Origin: Rhodosporidiobolus odoratus
Taxonomy: Eukaryota; Basidiomycota; Microbotryomycetes; Sporidiobolales; Sporidiobolaceae
Length of the DNA: 64,000 nt
Reading direction: 5' to 3'
Assembly (NCBI GenBank): GCA_034387635.1
Contig: JAOANU010000009.1
Location: forward strand, 496,001-560,000
Shown here: piece by piece, positions 28,271 to 39,300 of the stretch
How the letters are laid out: the number at the start of each line of letters is the position of its first letter
Numbering within the stretch: the first letter of the stretch is position 1
Notes under the pieces: generated by a model
Databases searched by the model: none
Seen by the model: only the letters and a program-made list of their open reading frames with translations
What the model was told of the DNA's origin: nothing
Position numbers and translations under genes: made by a program

Positions 28271-31200
28271 ATGGCTACCCTTCCTCACTTTTCCATCCCA
28301 GCAATTCCCTCCGAGACTCCCCTCGTGCGACCTTCCACCGCCTCTTGGCTCCCGCCAGCCCACTCACAGACCTCTAGACTGCCGACACAGCCACCCTCAG
28401 CCATCACCTTCCACGACGTGGCCACCTGGACTACCCTCCATCCCGCCGATAGACTTCGCCCGCCCGTAGGCAACGATCGCATCATGGACAAGGCCACCCT
28501 GCACAGCTACAGGTATGGAGTCTTTCCTCTCCGACCGTCAGCCTCCCCAGTCCCCTCCCTCTGCCAGGAAATGGCCAACCCCGCCCTCGAAATAGCGCCT
28601 TTCCCAGCCCAACTCGCTACACCACTTTGCGTCTGCTGGACCAGCTAGGCAGGCTATCCAGTCACTCCGTACATCTCCCGGTGCATTTCCCTGCCCTCGC
28701 ATGGCCTGTACGTCTTTGACGACGGTCGCTGTTCTTGGGGTTCCCCGCTTAGCGGCCCCCTCCGATAAGAGCCTTCTCAACCCGGAGCCAATCACATCAA
28801 TCCGGAACCCCCCCCCGTTCCGACCGTCTCAACTGGCGGCGCTGTGCGGCCTGCTCGGGCACTAGGGAGGCGGAAAAGCGTTGCGGCAACATGGCCTTGA
28901 TCGCAGACCTCGCGCTTTTCCACTGCTCGCCGTCGGCTCTCAGCAACATTCTGCCACATCCTTACGCTCTCGACTGACACCTCCCCTCCCCCCGACCCCC
29001 GATCTTGCAGGCCTCCGCAGCACCCGGCCTCGCGCTTACTGCACTCGATTCCTCCTCGCGCCCCTTCTCGCTCCTCCCGATCCAACATCCTTTCCTACAC
29101 TGTCGACCTCGCCCTTTCTTCCCGCCTGTCCACCTACTCCTGCCCGACCGGTTCTCGCTCTCTCCTCTACCTCGCAGAAGCCGAGCTCGAAGCCGGAGAT
29201 ACCGCCGTACAGGTCGAAAATGCCTGGTTCGAAGCCGAGGAGAAAACTCAGGGCCTGTGGAAGTTGGGCGTCAACTTGCTGCAGTCTGCCCGGACTGCTG
29301 CAGCAGATGCCGACGGAGAAGGGGCAGTACCGCTCTCACAAGCCCTGGAGAGACGGGTCGACCTCGCTTCCTTGGCCGAAGACCTGCTCGTCTCCCCTTC
29401 GGCTGAACGAGCAGTGACCAAGATCGACTCGGATTCGACCCAGCCTTCCTCCGAGGTAGAGGAGCTCCTCGCCCTCAAACCCCTCACTGCGCCAGACCCG
29501 ACAATGCTCTACCATACCACTTCCACCTCGTCGACCTTTACCGGCGAAACCTCCGCCTCCGGTTCTTCCTCCTCTGCGCTTGCTACAGACTCAAGCATGC
29601 AAGCGGGTCCTTCCGACTCGACCTCCTCTCGATCTATCGCCCAATCGCTCATAGATTTGAAATTTGGCGGCAGCGCAGCCGACCGTCCCGCTCCGACCCT
29701 AGGGGCCGACTCCTCTTCTCCCTCCATCTCGCTCAACAACGACCTCTGCGAAATCCCCTCCGCCTCATCCTCCCACCTGCCCCACATGGATTACCGTATC
29801 GTCCTCTCGCGTTCAATGCGTTCTCGAGCCCGAACCATCTTTGCCGTTTCGCCCCTTCCTTCAATCACTTCTGCGTATTGCAGATCGCATAGGGTTGAGG
29901 AATGTGCGGTTTGCGAGAGGATGGTGGAGAGGACGGAAGAGCGGATGGGAGAGTGGGCGAGGAGGAGGAGGGAGAATGTACCGGGGGCGGGGCTTGCTGT
30001 CGCAGCTGGAGCAGGGGGAGCAGCCCGAGGGGCAGGGGCTAAGAAGCCGTTGGTGAACCTCGTACCTGCTTTTCTGAACCTCTCGGCGGGGCTGTTGAGG
30101 GATGTGAGGGAGAAGCTGAACCAGGCAGATCAGGACGGAGCGGGAGGGGAGAAGGAAGGAGGAGTGGACGAGGCCTTGTTTTCCTCCCTCTTGTTTACCG
30201 AATCACCCTCCCTTCCGTCGCTTGCAACTTCCTCCTCCTCCTCCACCACCACATCCACCACTCAATCTTCCGAGGAGTCCAGATCGACCGCACGACAACC
30301 GCGCCACCTCCAAGTCACTGCCGAATGGTACGACCTCTTCTCTCTTCTCCTCACACAAGCCTGTCTGGAAGGCTACCTCGTCGACGGCTGGACCGGGACC
30401 GAGGGCATCGAAGTCTTGTTCGGAGTTGGGTGTGGAGTCTGGGAAGGGAGGGGGTGGAGTCTCGGTCTGGGCGCGGTCAAGGAGCGAAAGGGCGAGCGAA
30501 GGGAGGAGGGAGTGGAGGGAAGTGAGGAGCGAGCGGAGGAGAGGAGGAGGTTGGTTGACGCGGCTCGGGAGTTGTTTGGGTCGAGGGATGTGGCTCAGGC
30601 GGACTTTGAGAGGGGGATGAGGGATAGGACGCATGAGGTAAGCACTTTTCTTCCTCTTTCTGCCGTCTCTTCTCCTCCCTCCCAGGCTCACCCTTATTGT
30701 CAACCTCACCTCGACAGTTTCTCAACGTCCCCACGTCCACGTCATTGCATGAGCATCTCGCTGCACTCTCGCGCAAATACCCTCTCAGTCAGATGGAGGA
30801 TGCCGTGGTCGATTTTCTCGAGGCTAGCGTCAAACTCATGGGTAAACCGGCTTTGGCAAAGGTGCGTTCAAGTCACCCCTTTATCTCCGTGCCAGTATCG
30901 CTTCGTTCTGCGTCATTCCTTTCGCTGTCTCACTTACCGAAACTGACTTGCCTCCTCCCTCACAATTGAGCAGTACACCCCCCTCTCCTCCGCCACTTCT
31001 ACTTCTCCTTCTTCGACGCCTTCGCAGCCCTCCTCGCCGTCGTCCCCAGACCCCTACGCCCTCTCCCGCTACTTCACCCCAGCCGCAGCTCCAACCCCTC
31101 GTACCCACTCACCTCCTCCTCCTTCTCCCCCTCGTCGTTCTCAAGCACAATCTCAACCTCAGTTCCAACCTCAATCTCGCTCTCCTGCCGCTGTCCCAGT

Positions 31201-31339
31201 CTCGGTTCCGGTCAAGATCGAGGAAGAGAAGATGGAGAGGAGGAGACCGCATAGGCCTTGGGAAGAGGAGGAGGGGGATGGGAAGGTCATTGTCGAGGCT
31301 GACGAGGGAAAGCGGAGGAAGATTAGACTGAGCGAGTGA
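28271..31339 (+). CDS. Uncharacterised 792-residue protein
   Basis: No family was recognised. The exons 28271..28512, 29011..30637, 30718..30861 and 30974..31339 sum in frame to 792 residues. Exon 1 encodes a Pro/Ser/Thr-rich leader with ITFHDVATWTTLHPADRL. Exon 2 opens with a helical part (SNILSYTVDLALSSRLSTYS; LYLAEAELEAGDTAVQVENA), then Ser/Thr-rich linkers, and then a more ordered section (AEWYDLFSLLLTQACLEGYL; GIEVLFGVGCGVWEGRGW). Exon 3 gives YPLSQMEDAVVDFLEASVKL. The C-terminus is Ser/Pro-rich and ends in a charged block (EADEGKRRKIRLSE) that could act as a nuclear signal. The first intron is 498 nt, several times longer than its neighbours and containing a C run near 28807. A regulatory or scaffold role is possible but unsupported. 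Confidence 0.7.
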
Positions 31340-31716
31340 CCGCGAGAGGGGAGGATATCATAGTGCCTAGTGAGAGGGTGCGGGAGTCAGGGAGGGGAGA
31401 GGGAGGAGAGGCAGGGGGGGTTTGTTCAGGAGGACCGCCCGCCATTTCAGCCACAAGTACTATATAGCCTCAGTTTCGTATTCTTTCGCTTTTCTCTTAT
31501 ATGCATACGCGTTTCTTCACTTGTTGCTTAGTCGTGTGCCGTTCCCACCTATTCCAGTATGTGCCGTTCGTCCCCACCATCTCGTCTAGAACCTGTTCTC
31601 CATCCGTTCGGTTGACTTTGATCCTCTGTGACACACTTCTCTTTCTCTCCCCGCTTCCGTCCCATACGTAGCCGAGATTCGGGAACGTATGCAGAGGCGA
31701 CGTGGGAAGAGCGCTT
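31340..31716. other. Convergent 3' spacer
   Basis: Between the orphan and RRP42 stops; G-rich then T-rich on the + strand. No gene seen. Confidence 0.5.
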
Positions 31717-33109
31717 TCACGCGTCTCTGAGCTTTGCATTTAACCCTTTTACAAGTTCCTGAGCGTATCCTGCCGCTTGCTGCGCGTCCGTCCAACGAAT
31801 GGTCCATCAGCGCTTCCTCTCGCTTCCAAATGAGAGCGGGAGCGAAAAATCAAGAAGTCGAGAAACCCAACGCACCTGAACCAATGGCATCACCCGACCA
31901 TACTCGATCTCTCCTTCTCCCGTTTGGGAGATCCCGCAGACGTCGCCAGAGGGAGTGAAGCAGGCTACTAGTTGAGCGGATGAGGCGGATTCTTCGAGAA
32001 CTGTTGAGTCGAGGTGGGGGAGTTGGTTGATCTGCTCGAGGGTAGGGAGAGAGAGGGGAAAACAAAACCGGTTGTTAGTACCTCCCGACTACTGTGTCAT
32101 AGGCGAGTCCCAGTGCGGGGCAGAAAGAAATGTGGTGTCGGAAAGCAAGCATACCAGGTTGAACGTCAGCCCGACTGGTAATTCCTCCCATCCCTTGAGC
32201 CTGACTCCGTGCTCCCCGCCATCCACCAACTCAAAGTCGACGGCCTTACTCCCACCCTTCCCACCCTTGACCAACCCGGAGAAACCCTCATCAGCAGTAA
32301 TGTTGGCCGTCTCCCCAAGCACCTGCGCCTCTCCCTTCCCTGCCTCGTCCTCAAACCCAATCGACCTCGTGCCCGGTATCCTGGTATTCGCCAATGCAGC
32401 CCGAGCGGCCATGATAGCCAGATCTGTAATGTTGCCGCCATTTGAGGAGGAGATGAGGAGGTCGAGGTAGAGGGTCCAGGATTTTGAGGAGGGGAGGATG
32501 ATGAGTTGGGAGAGGAGGGAGGGAGGGAGGGTGGACTGGCTGAAAAGGGTGGTGAGGAGGGTGGCGAGATGTTGAGGGAGATCGGGGCGGATGGAGGGTA
32601 GGGCGGTAGGCGCGCTGTCAAGGTGTAGCCGTTAAGGTGTCAGTATGAGGTCCAAGTGGTTGTTTTCTGCCTGAGCCACAAGTATCTCCTTCGGTAGCCC
32701 AACGAGGGGGGCGGAAGAGGTGACTTGGGAGGTAGCTCTTTCCGCTGCTTGTATGAACGAGAGTACAAAGAAACCCAACTTACCACTCCAAGGCGACGAC
32801 GACCTTTCCACCCTGTTGACCTTGTTCCATCGTCTCGACCTCTCCCCGGACTCCCGCCCAGATCTCGGTCAAACCTCCTCCTCCTGTGCCCGCAGCGTCC
32901 TCGACGGTAACCCTAGCGCTTCCGAGTGCTCCTTGTGCTTGAGAAACGCCAGTTTGGAGGATGATGTCGCGGTACTGTAAGGGTGTCCGGCCATCTGGAC
33001 GGAGGGGGAGGTCGTCGTCGTCTAGTTGATCAAGTGTGGATGTATGTGAGAGGGGAACTGAGGCGAAAGAGAGTTCAGAAGGGGAGAAGAGGGATGAAGT
33101 TGAAGCCAT
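31717..33109 (-). CDS. RRP42: Exosome core subunit Rrp42 (RNase PH-like)
   Basis: Rrp42/EXOSC7 is one of six RNase-PH-fold proteins forming the catalytically inert ring of the RNA exosome. The start is ATG 33109 (MASTSSLFSP). The N-terminal signature LRPDGRTPLQYRDI and LGSARVTVED is followed by EIWAGVRGEVET. Exon 2 contains SWTLYLDLLISSSNGGNITD and AIMAARAALANTRIP, which align to the Rrp42 'WVLYVD...GGN..DA..IA..AAL.NTRIP' block. A third exon gives INQLPHLDSTVLEESASSAQ and EYGRVMPLVQ. The last exon was found by conservation: QAAGYAQELVKGLNAKLRDA ends at 31717. Phosphorolytic residues are not expected in this subunit. Rrp43 and Rrp45 are the nearest alternatives; the 'SNGGN' and NTRIP context favours Rrp42. 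Functionally linked to MTR4 further right in this window. Confidence 0.85.
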
Positions 33110-34246
33110 GGTGGGATCGAGGTAAACTGGCGCGGCGAGGTGTGGGGGAGTGCAACAGAGGTGTAGAAGGTAGCTGAGGTTGTCCTTTGTCGTCCAGAGA
33201 GTGTTTATAGGCCGTACGAGGAGAGCGAGATTCGAGAAGAGAGGGAAAGAGTGAGCGGATCATTTTGCTTTCCATCCACACGCTGCTGATGCTGCCCCCG
33301 ACTGTAAAGACTTCCGACCGACGCGGGTTCATACTACAAGCCTGCCTGCACTCGGTTGACTCGCCCTCGTCGCCGGCCTTCACCGTTTCTGATTCTCATC
33401 AGTTGAACCTCGCTGCCGCCATACAAGCCACGCAAGCCTTGTGGTCACCGTGGGGCGTGTTGCACTGCTCGCCAGGATTTGCAAACGCATCACGCCAATG
33501 TCCGAGACGCCATAGGCCGTCGCAACGACTCTTTTCTGCATGCTCTTGAACGTTTCCTCATCGCCTCGGCCAGCAACACCTCTGCCCGCTTAGTAGTCAT
33601 GTGGTGCAAGATGGTAACGCTCACTGTGCCAGGTGAACGGCGGAACCGGCGACCTCTCTGTCGTGGTAGCGCGTGAGCCCTTTCCCCTCTCAACCTTCCC
33701 CTGCCCTCTCATCGGTTTCAGCCTTGCATGAGCCGGCGACGTACACTGTCGCTCGTCTTCGGCAGGACTAGACCTCGACCGTAGATACGGACGCAACCCT
33801 GAACGTTCTGTCGGCAAGTCGCAGTGTGAGAAGGCCTCGAAACGATTCCACTCCGTTGGCTGCCAGCTTGCCTGCAGCGCAGTTCGGCTTATAAGTGTGC
33901 GCATGACGTTTCTGGCTCGTCAGGCTGCGCTTCTACGTCCTCCGGCTTGAGTTGGCTGCGACAGCGGCAGTTGGTACTTCCCTCGCCTGTGCTGGCTTGA
34001 CCGCCCTTCCGAACCGCCCGTCGTGTTTCGCTGTCCAGCCGTCTCATCTTTCACTCCGAACGAGCTTGCTTTGTATCTCTGGATATCTTGTCACTCTGGC
34101 GCGCTGCAACTCGTACCACGCCTTCAGCGAAGCAAGTAGGACGGTGTGATGAGCCGCAGTCCAGCCCAGCGAGGGGAAGACCAGCCCAAGCATCTCCGTT
34201 CCATCTCAAGCTTTACCCATCAACCTGCCGACCTCCGGAGCAAGGC
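33110..34246. other. Intergenic region without a supported gene
   Basis: About 1.1 kb upstream of both RRP42 and the small membrane-protein gene. Short frames exist on both strands, but none has recognisable motifs or plausible splicing. It probably holds two promoters and 5' UTRs. Confidence 0.4.
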
Positions 34247-34862
34247 ATGAGCTCGGCGACCACGACGACCTTGACCGCGACATTTTCCACCTCCCTCGCC
34301 GGCCGTCGTCCCTTCCCCCTCACCCTCGCGAACAACTCAATCTTCAGTTTCGACTTCTCCCTCCCCTCCATCACCCCATCCACTTCCTCCTCTTCTTCGA
34401 AGCCCCTTTCCTCCTCCGCCCTGAAAAGCAGCAGTAGCGGGGACGGACGCCCGCTCCTCGCTCTTATTCTCCCCATCCTCTTCGGGGCTCTGATCTTTCT
34501 TGCTGCGCTGTATGCGCTTCTGCACTGGCAGCAAAAGAGGATCAAAGAGAGGGAGAGGGAGGTGGGGAGGCAGGCTGCGAAATTGCGAAGGGGAAGGGTT
34601 AGGGAGGGCGGTCGAAGGGATGAAGCTGGCAGGGAAGTGTTTGAGTTGGAGCTGAAGGAGGAGCAGGGGATCGAGGGTGCGTGTATCCGCTTTTGGCTCT
34701 CCCTGGTTGTATACTGACTTTGTCTTCTCCCCGTGTTTTCTTCTCCACGCAGAGATGCTCGAAACGCTCAAGTATCGCGAAGACATCGCCCGCGTTGAGA
34801 GGAACAATAGCACGAAGACGTTCGATTTGCCGAGGAAACCTCCGCCGGCGTATGAAGCTTAG
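34247..34862 (+). CDS. Single-pass membrane protein with C-terminal PPxY motif
   Basis: The exons 34247..34676 and 34753..34862 sum in frame to 179 residues. The product has a Ser/Thr-rich, probably extracellular or lumenal N-terminal half; one strong transmembrane helix (LLALILPILFGALIFLAALY); a basic juxtamembrane stretch (HWQQKRIKERERE); a charged helical cytosolic part; and a tail ending PRKPPPAYEA. The tail contains PPAY, the PPxY form bound by WW domains of Nedd4/Rsp5 ubiquitin ligases. No signal peptide precedes the helix, so a type III/N-out topology is plausible but inferred. The layout resembles small Rsp5 adaptors or fungal membrane sensors; no family name can be given. The ATG was chosen as the first that keeps the Ser-rich domain whole without the atypical upstream reading. 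Confidence 0.65.
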
Positions 34863-35600
34863 TGAACCGTGAGCACCTCGTTTGCCTCGCCGTTTCACCC
34901 TGTTTCTCCGGGCTCACCATGTCGAAATTGCAGCCTCGAGCCGACATGATATACCTGACTATACCTCACATTGTTCACTCAAGGCGATCACACCGCTCTC
35001 GCCTGTCACAGCTTTACTTACACCCAGAACAGCGGCCTTCTCACTTTGCATGTTCCTCGCTTAGCTACCTTATCCCCCCCCTTTCGTGTTTCCTCTCCGT
35101 CTCGCCCTCTTCTCGTTGTTTGTGACCTCTTCGGCATACTCAACTCTGAAAGCTGTTCACGGTCCTCGCCTCTTACTAGCTTGTCTTGCTTCGTCCCCTC
35201 TTCCACTATTCCCGTTCTGTTGCGTCGGAGCTGTATTGAGACGAGGATCCCATGCTGTACGCCCATTTGGGATAGAAGTGGAGAGCTGATCGTTGGAGGG
35301 GAGGCGAGCGCAGCAAAGCAGCACCATGCCAAGCATCTCGTCAGATAAGTAGCGGAAAGCGATCTGAGAAGGCTCAGCGATGTAGGTATCTTACACTGTT
35401 GAGAGATAGCTCGGAGCGAGTCTTCTGTGATGAGTAGGCTACACACGCGTTGAGGGAAGGGAACTATGGTGGAAAAAGCGATTCGCCTCGACAAAGTCGG
35501 ACCGACGGAGCGTGACCATTACTGCCTAGCGCCTGTATGGGAGGCATAGACGCTTCCACTGAGTCAATCGCAGTGGGTTGAGTAGTCAGTACCGTCGCCA
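34863..35600. other. Intergenic region 3' of the small membrane protein
   Basis: No supported gene. Minus-strand fragments here could be further decayed 3' exons of the epsin pseudogene, but no motif proves it. Confidence 0.35.
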
Positions 35601-37560
35601 AGGGCAGGTCACGACAAAGACTCGAGGAGGACGGCAAAAGAAGGTGATGGTGAGAAACACGCACCTCGGTACCCTCAACCCCCCTACGTTCCCAAGCGTA
35701 TCCATCCCATTACCCATGTCACCTTCAAGCCTACTTAAACCGCTATACCTGGCATCCATGGCGCCGGTCGTATGGGCGCGTGGTTTTCCCGCTTCGGTTT
35801 GCGGGATGCCGGGCGAGGGGACGGATGGGCTGATGGAGGGCGCGAGAGAAGGGGAGGAGGGGTACGAGGAAGCGAGAGACGTCCGAGGAGGTGGAGGCAA
35901 GAAGGAGAAAGAGGAGGCTTCGGGCTGGAGGAGGAGGAAAATACGGCGAAGGAATTGGTCTTCCCTGTTGGCTGTGGCGGGAGGGTCGGAGGTACAGGCG
36001 AAAAAAAAGCTGCTTATTGCTGCTGATGCTGAGCTTGTACCTGTGCAGCGTACTAAGCCTGAGCTTGAGCTTGCAGCTGTTCGAAGGCGGCCTGCTGCGA
36101 GGAGGCATCCATCGCTTGCTGTCGCTGGAAGGCGAGGTACTTTGCTTCGGCTTGATGGAGCTGCATTGCGGCGTACTAATGGGCTAATAGATCGTGCTGG
36201 TGCAAACGAGGACAGGTCCGCCGACACGATATACGTCGAACAATTGCGAAAAAGTAAAGAATCGCAAAGAACCGCACCTGAGCCTGAAAAGCTGCAGTCT
36301 GGCGCAGCTGTTCCCCGTACATGCGCCGCTGTAATGGACCTGGTGCTATGACTCCGGCGGCTGGTGATAATTCGAGGAGTCCGTCGGCGCTGTGGACTGT
36401 AAGGTAAAAATGTTAGGCTCGCCTAGCCGTAGATGGCTGGACGTGTGAATGTTCAGACGCACCTCGTCGCCGCAGCTCTGATTCGACTGAAGTCACCCAG
36501 CACTTCTTCGCCCTGCATGTCTCTGAGCATCTTCTGCCTTTTCTCCTCGTCCTCTTTGCTCGCCTCCACAGCTTTGCCAATCTCTCTTGTTTCCTTCTCC
36601 CTCTGCTCCGCCCTCAGCCTCCTGGTATTGTCCGTAGTCGTGGCAGCTGGCCCGACTGTCGGACTGCGCTGCGGGATCGGCAAGGACGGCGAGCTGGACG
36701 AGGCGTGCGGGTCGGCGACGTGCCGGGAGAGGGAAGAACCGTCGTAGTTGGAGTCGCCACCGTTCCCCCGGAGGCGGTGCAGGCGGTCTTCTTCCAGAAG
36801 GAGGAAAGAGACATCGATCGCTTTCTCCCGCACTGCGAAAGTAGCCGAGTCCTGAGCGAGGCAAAAAAGAAAGACTCGAAAGGGGACGAACCATTTTGCC
36901 CCACGTCCGCCCCATAGTCGTCGACATGCTGGAACTCCTTCAGCATCTTAATCCCGTACAGATTCTGCCTGGAGAAGGTCAGACAAGTCTGCGGAGGCTT
37001 CCTGCAGAAAGAGAGCAAGGAGTCGTACCAGAAGTATCGCACAATTCCATACGATCCTGATCGAGCCAGATGGTCCAGTACGATTAGAGCATTGTAGACG
37101 TGTCTTCAGTTGTCTTCCTTGTCGTTGAGGCGCTTGTCAAGGATGAGGAGGATCTCAGCGCAGTCATGCCTGTGAAAACAAAGAGTAAACGGCGATGTCA
37201 GCTGAACTCAGCAAGAGGCGGAAACTGCACGAGACGCACTGGTTGAAGCTCCGCTCTGCAAGCTCGGCGAGTCTGACACGCAAGTTCATGGGTGTTGTCA
37301 GCTTCTGCTGTTCCCCTCAGCTCCGACACCCTGCATGTCAACCGCAAGGGAAGCAACGCACTGCCAAGGGGAAGGCCCGCCGGGACTGTTGGAAGTGGTA
37401 TCCCTGGCTCTCCTCTCCACTTCGCTGTAGGAAAGGGCGTTTTCTGCGGATCTGGTTAAAGAATTCACGCAGCGGCGGGGAGGCGTTGGTCAGCTGGAAG
37501 AAGCTGCGTGTTTGGCAGCGAGTCTGGCGAGTCAGGGCACGGCTTGCCATACTCTTGCTG
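35601..37560 (-). pseudogene. Broken epsin (ENTH-domain) gene
   Basis: Epsins bind PIP2 through an N-terminal ENTH domain and help clathrin-coated vesicles form. Exons read from right to left give SYSEVERRARDTTSNSPGG, LRVRLAELAERSFNQ, CAEILLILDKRLNDKEDN, RHVYNALIVLDHLARSGS, NLYGIKMLKEFQHVDDYGAD and VREKAIDVSFLLLEEDRL. Together these cover the ENTH fold, followed by a UIM-like EIGKAVEASKED. A Gln-rich middle and the late epsin segment GNGMDTLGNVGGLRVPR follow. The gene is interrupted: TGA (complement 37106-37108) replaces the conserved Trp between KEDN and RHVY. TAG (36053-36055) and TAA (36014-36016) break the Gln-rich part, and the late segment is in another frame. All three nonsense changes are explained by C:G to T:A transitions. 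Whether a functional epsin exists elsewhere is unknown. Boundaries are approximate. Confidence 0.8.
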
Positions 37561-38047
37561 AACTGCATCCGGCTCGCACGCCTTGAGCGACAGAAATGTA
37601 TTTGAGACGGAGATGTGGACAGGACAGGACAACAACCACCTGAAGTAGGGGAAGGTCCGAGCCCCTCGGAACCAAGTCATGCGAGGGAGAGAGCAGGAGC
37701 TGACAAAGGGGCAGCAATGGAGCCACGCAGCCCGTCTCGTAGCCCAGCAGAAGTCCATACTGGCGAGAAAGACCGGAGGACAAGTTGCTCTGACCTTCTC
37801 AACTCGGACTTGTCCTCCTCGAATGTCTCCCCTCACTGCTGTTTCCTCCTGTGTGCGATAGCTCCGAACGTACAGAATCACACAGAAGAAAGCGTTCGCC
37901 GCAGGATCTGGCTTAGGGGAAATTTCTTCCAGCCACGTCACCCGCCTTGCGAAGGTTGCTCGCCCGCGCCCGCCTTGACGAACCCATTTCTTTCTCCTTC
38001 TCCTCGCAAATTTCTCGCACTTTCCGACGTTCGCCAGAAAGTAGGAG
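37561..38047. other. Spacer between broken epsin and MYND gene
   Basis: Presumed former divergent promoter. It contains no confident coding sequence; the epsin first exon may start near 37570 but could not be fixed. Confidence 0.35.
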
Positions 38048-38600
38048 ATGGAGACGGCTTCCGATTGTTACCTCTGCGGAGAGCCGGCCACGCAGTGCTG
38101 CTCGGGCTGTCATTGGGAGGTCTACTGCTCAAGCGAATGCCAAAGAGAAGTGCGCATCCTCCTTCCTCTCGCATTTGTCAGTTCCCGCAGAGCACTGACG
38201 AGACCGAGTGCCTGCTGCACTTGCTTGAACAGGTCTACCCGGTTCATCAGTGGGTCTGCAAGTCCACCAGCTCAGACTTCGTCTTCCCGCCTCTGACGGA
38301 GAAGCACGTTGAATGGTTCCTTCAGCCGAATCCAGGAGTCAAAGCTCGAGCGATGGGCGCGACGAAGTACGCGGGAATGATGGAGATGCTGGCGGATCTA
38401 CGGGTGTACACTGGACGGAGAGAGGCGAGTCGCAATTCTCCCTTACTTCCACGCTTGTCCAATCTTACTGAACGATCCAGTCCTCATGTAGGACCTCATC
38501 AAGTCTCTCCAGCAGAAGCCTTCAGAGTACGATATTCCCGAGCCTAGACGGTTCACCTTTTTCTGCATCGTCAACAGCGCCCAGCCACGGCTCGAGAGGT
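38048..38600 (+). pseudogene. MYND zinc-finger protein gene, cut short
   Basis: The start is ATG 38048. Exon 1 encodes a MYND finger (CYLCGEPATQCCSGC, then EVYCSSECQRE), which is completed after a GTGCGC...AACAG intron by VYPVHQWVCKS. All the paired Cys/His ligands are visible. It continues with SDFVFPPLTEKHVEWFLQPN and AMGATKYAGMMEMLADLR. A further exon gives DLIKSLQQKPSEYDIPEPRR, then FTFFCIVNSAQPRLERW. At about 38600 the sequence changes into retrotransposon-derived sequence in another frame, and the MYND frame then meets a stop at about 38710. MYND fingers bind proline-containing peptides in partner proteins. The gene looks truncated by the insertion, but a shortened functional protein cannot be excluded. 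Confidence 0.65.
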
Positions 38601-39300
38601 GGATGTCCATTGGCGACTCGCTCACGGAGGGACGATTACAGCAAAGTCATTGCACCGTCTCGGCAAGCTGGACTCACCGGCGTGTGTTTTCTGTGGAGCC
38701 GAGGACTCGGTGACACACTCTTTCTCCACCTGCCACTACTCAGCGGAGTACTGGGAGGAAACCATTGCCCTTCTCGCCACCTCCATCTCCCCCGACATCA
38801 TTTCGACCTCCTTCTCTCCAGCCGAGCTGGTTCTCGGCCTCCCTACCCTCTCCTCAGCAGTCGACAAGTCTGTCCTCCCTACCCTCCGCGTGATTGTCGC
38901 CATCGCCTTCTCCACCATTGACGAAACCCGCCGGTCTCGCATACGACCCGACCCGGCCCTCACTTCCCCCTCGCCAACTTCCCTCGCCTCCCGCTTCTTA
39001 GTCCGACTTGAGAACCGACTCTTGAGCGCCTGAGCAGAGCTCCCTCCCTCACCTTCTCCCCATCATCTTTCCCTCTTCCCTTCCTTCTTTTCCGACGGAC
39101 TCGACAACCTCTACTCTCGGGTTCCTCGCTCCCTCTTCTATCAGGCGGTTTTAGTGGTTTAGGGTGTACCTTGCTTGTTTGCTGGGGTAGCCGGTTCCAC
39201 ACTTTGTTGTACGCGTAGACAGGTTGCTTAGCGGAGATCAAGCCAGGCTTATGAGCTTTCCGCCTTGTAATCGAACTCCTTCGATACAAAAAAAAAAAAG
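38598..39300 (+). mobile_element. 5'-truncated non-LTR retrotransposon (LINE) fragment with poly(A)
   Basis: An open frame from about 38599 to 39033 encodes the C-terminal end of a LINE ORF2-type polyprotein: WRLAHGGTITAKSLHRLG, then the RT-associated zinc finger CVFCGAEDSVTHSFSTC (C-x2-C-x7-H-x4-C), then AEYWEETIALLATSI and a tail ending RFLVRLENRLLSA. About 250 bp of 3' UTR follow, ending in twelve or so A residues at about 39289-39300. This is the expected 3' anatomy of a LINE. The reverse transcriptase and endonuclease are missing, so the copy is 5'-truncated and cannot move by itself. No clear target-site duplication was found at the two edges. Confidence 0.75.

Noticed and set aside
37106..37108. 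TGA in the ENTH domain as a selenocysteine codon or recoded Trp
   Set aside because: Other genes here use TGA as a normal stop, no SECIS-like element was evident, and two further nonsense codons favour pseudogenisation.
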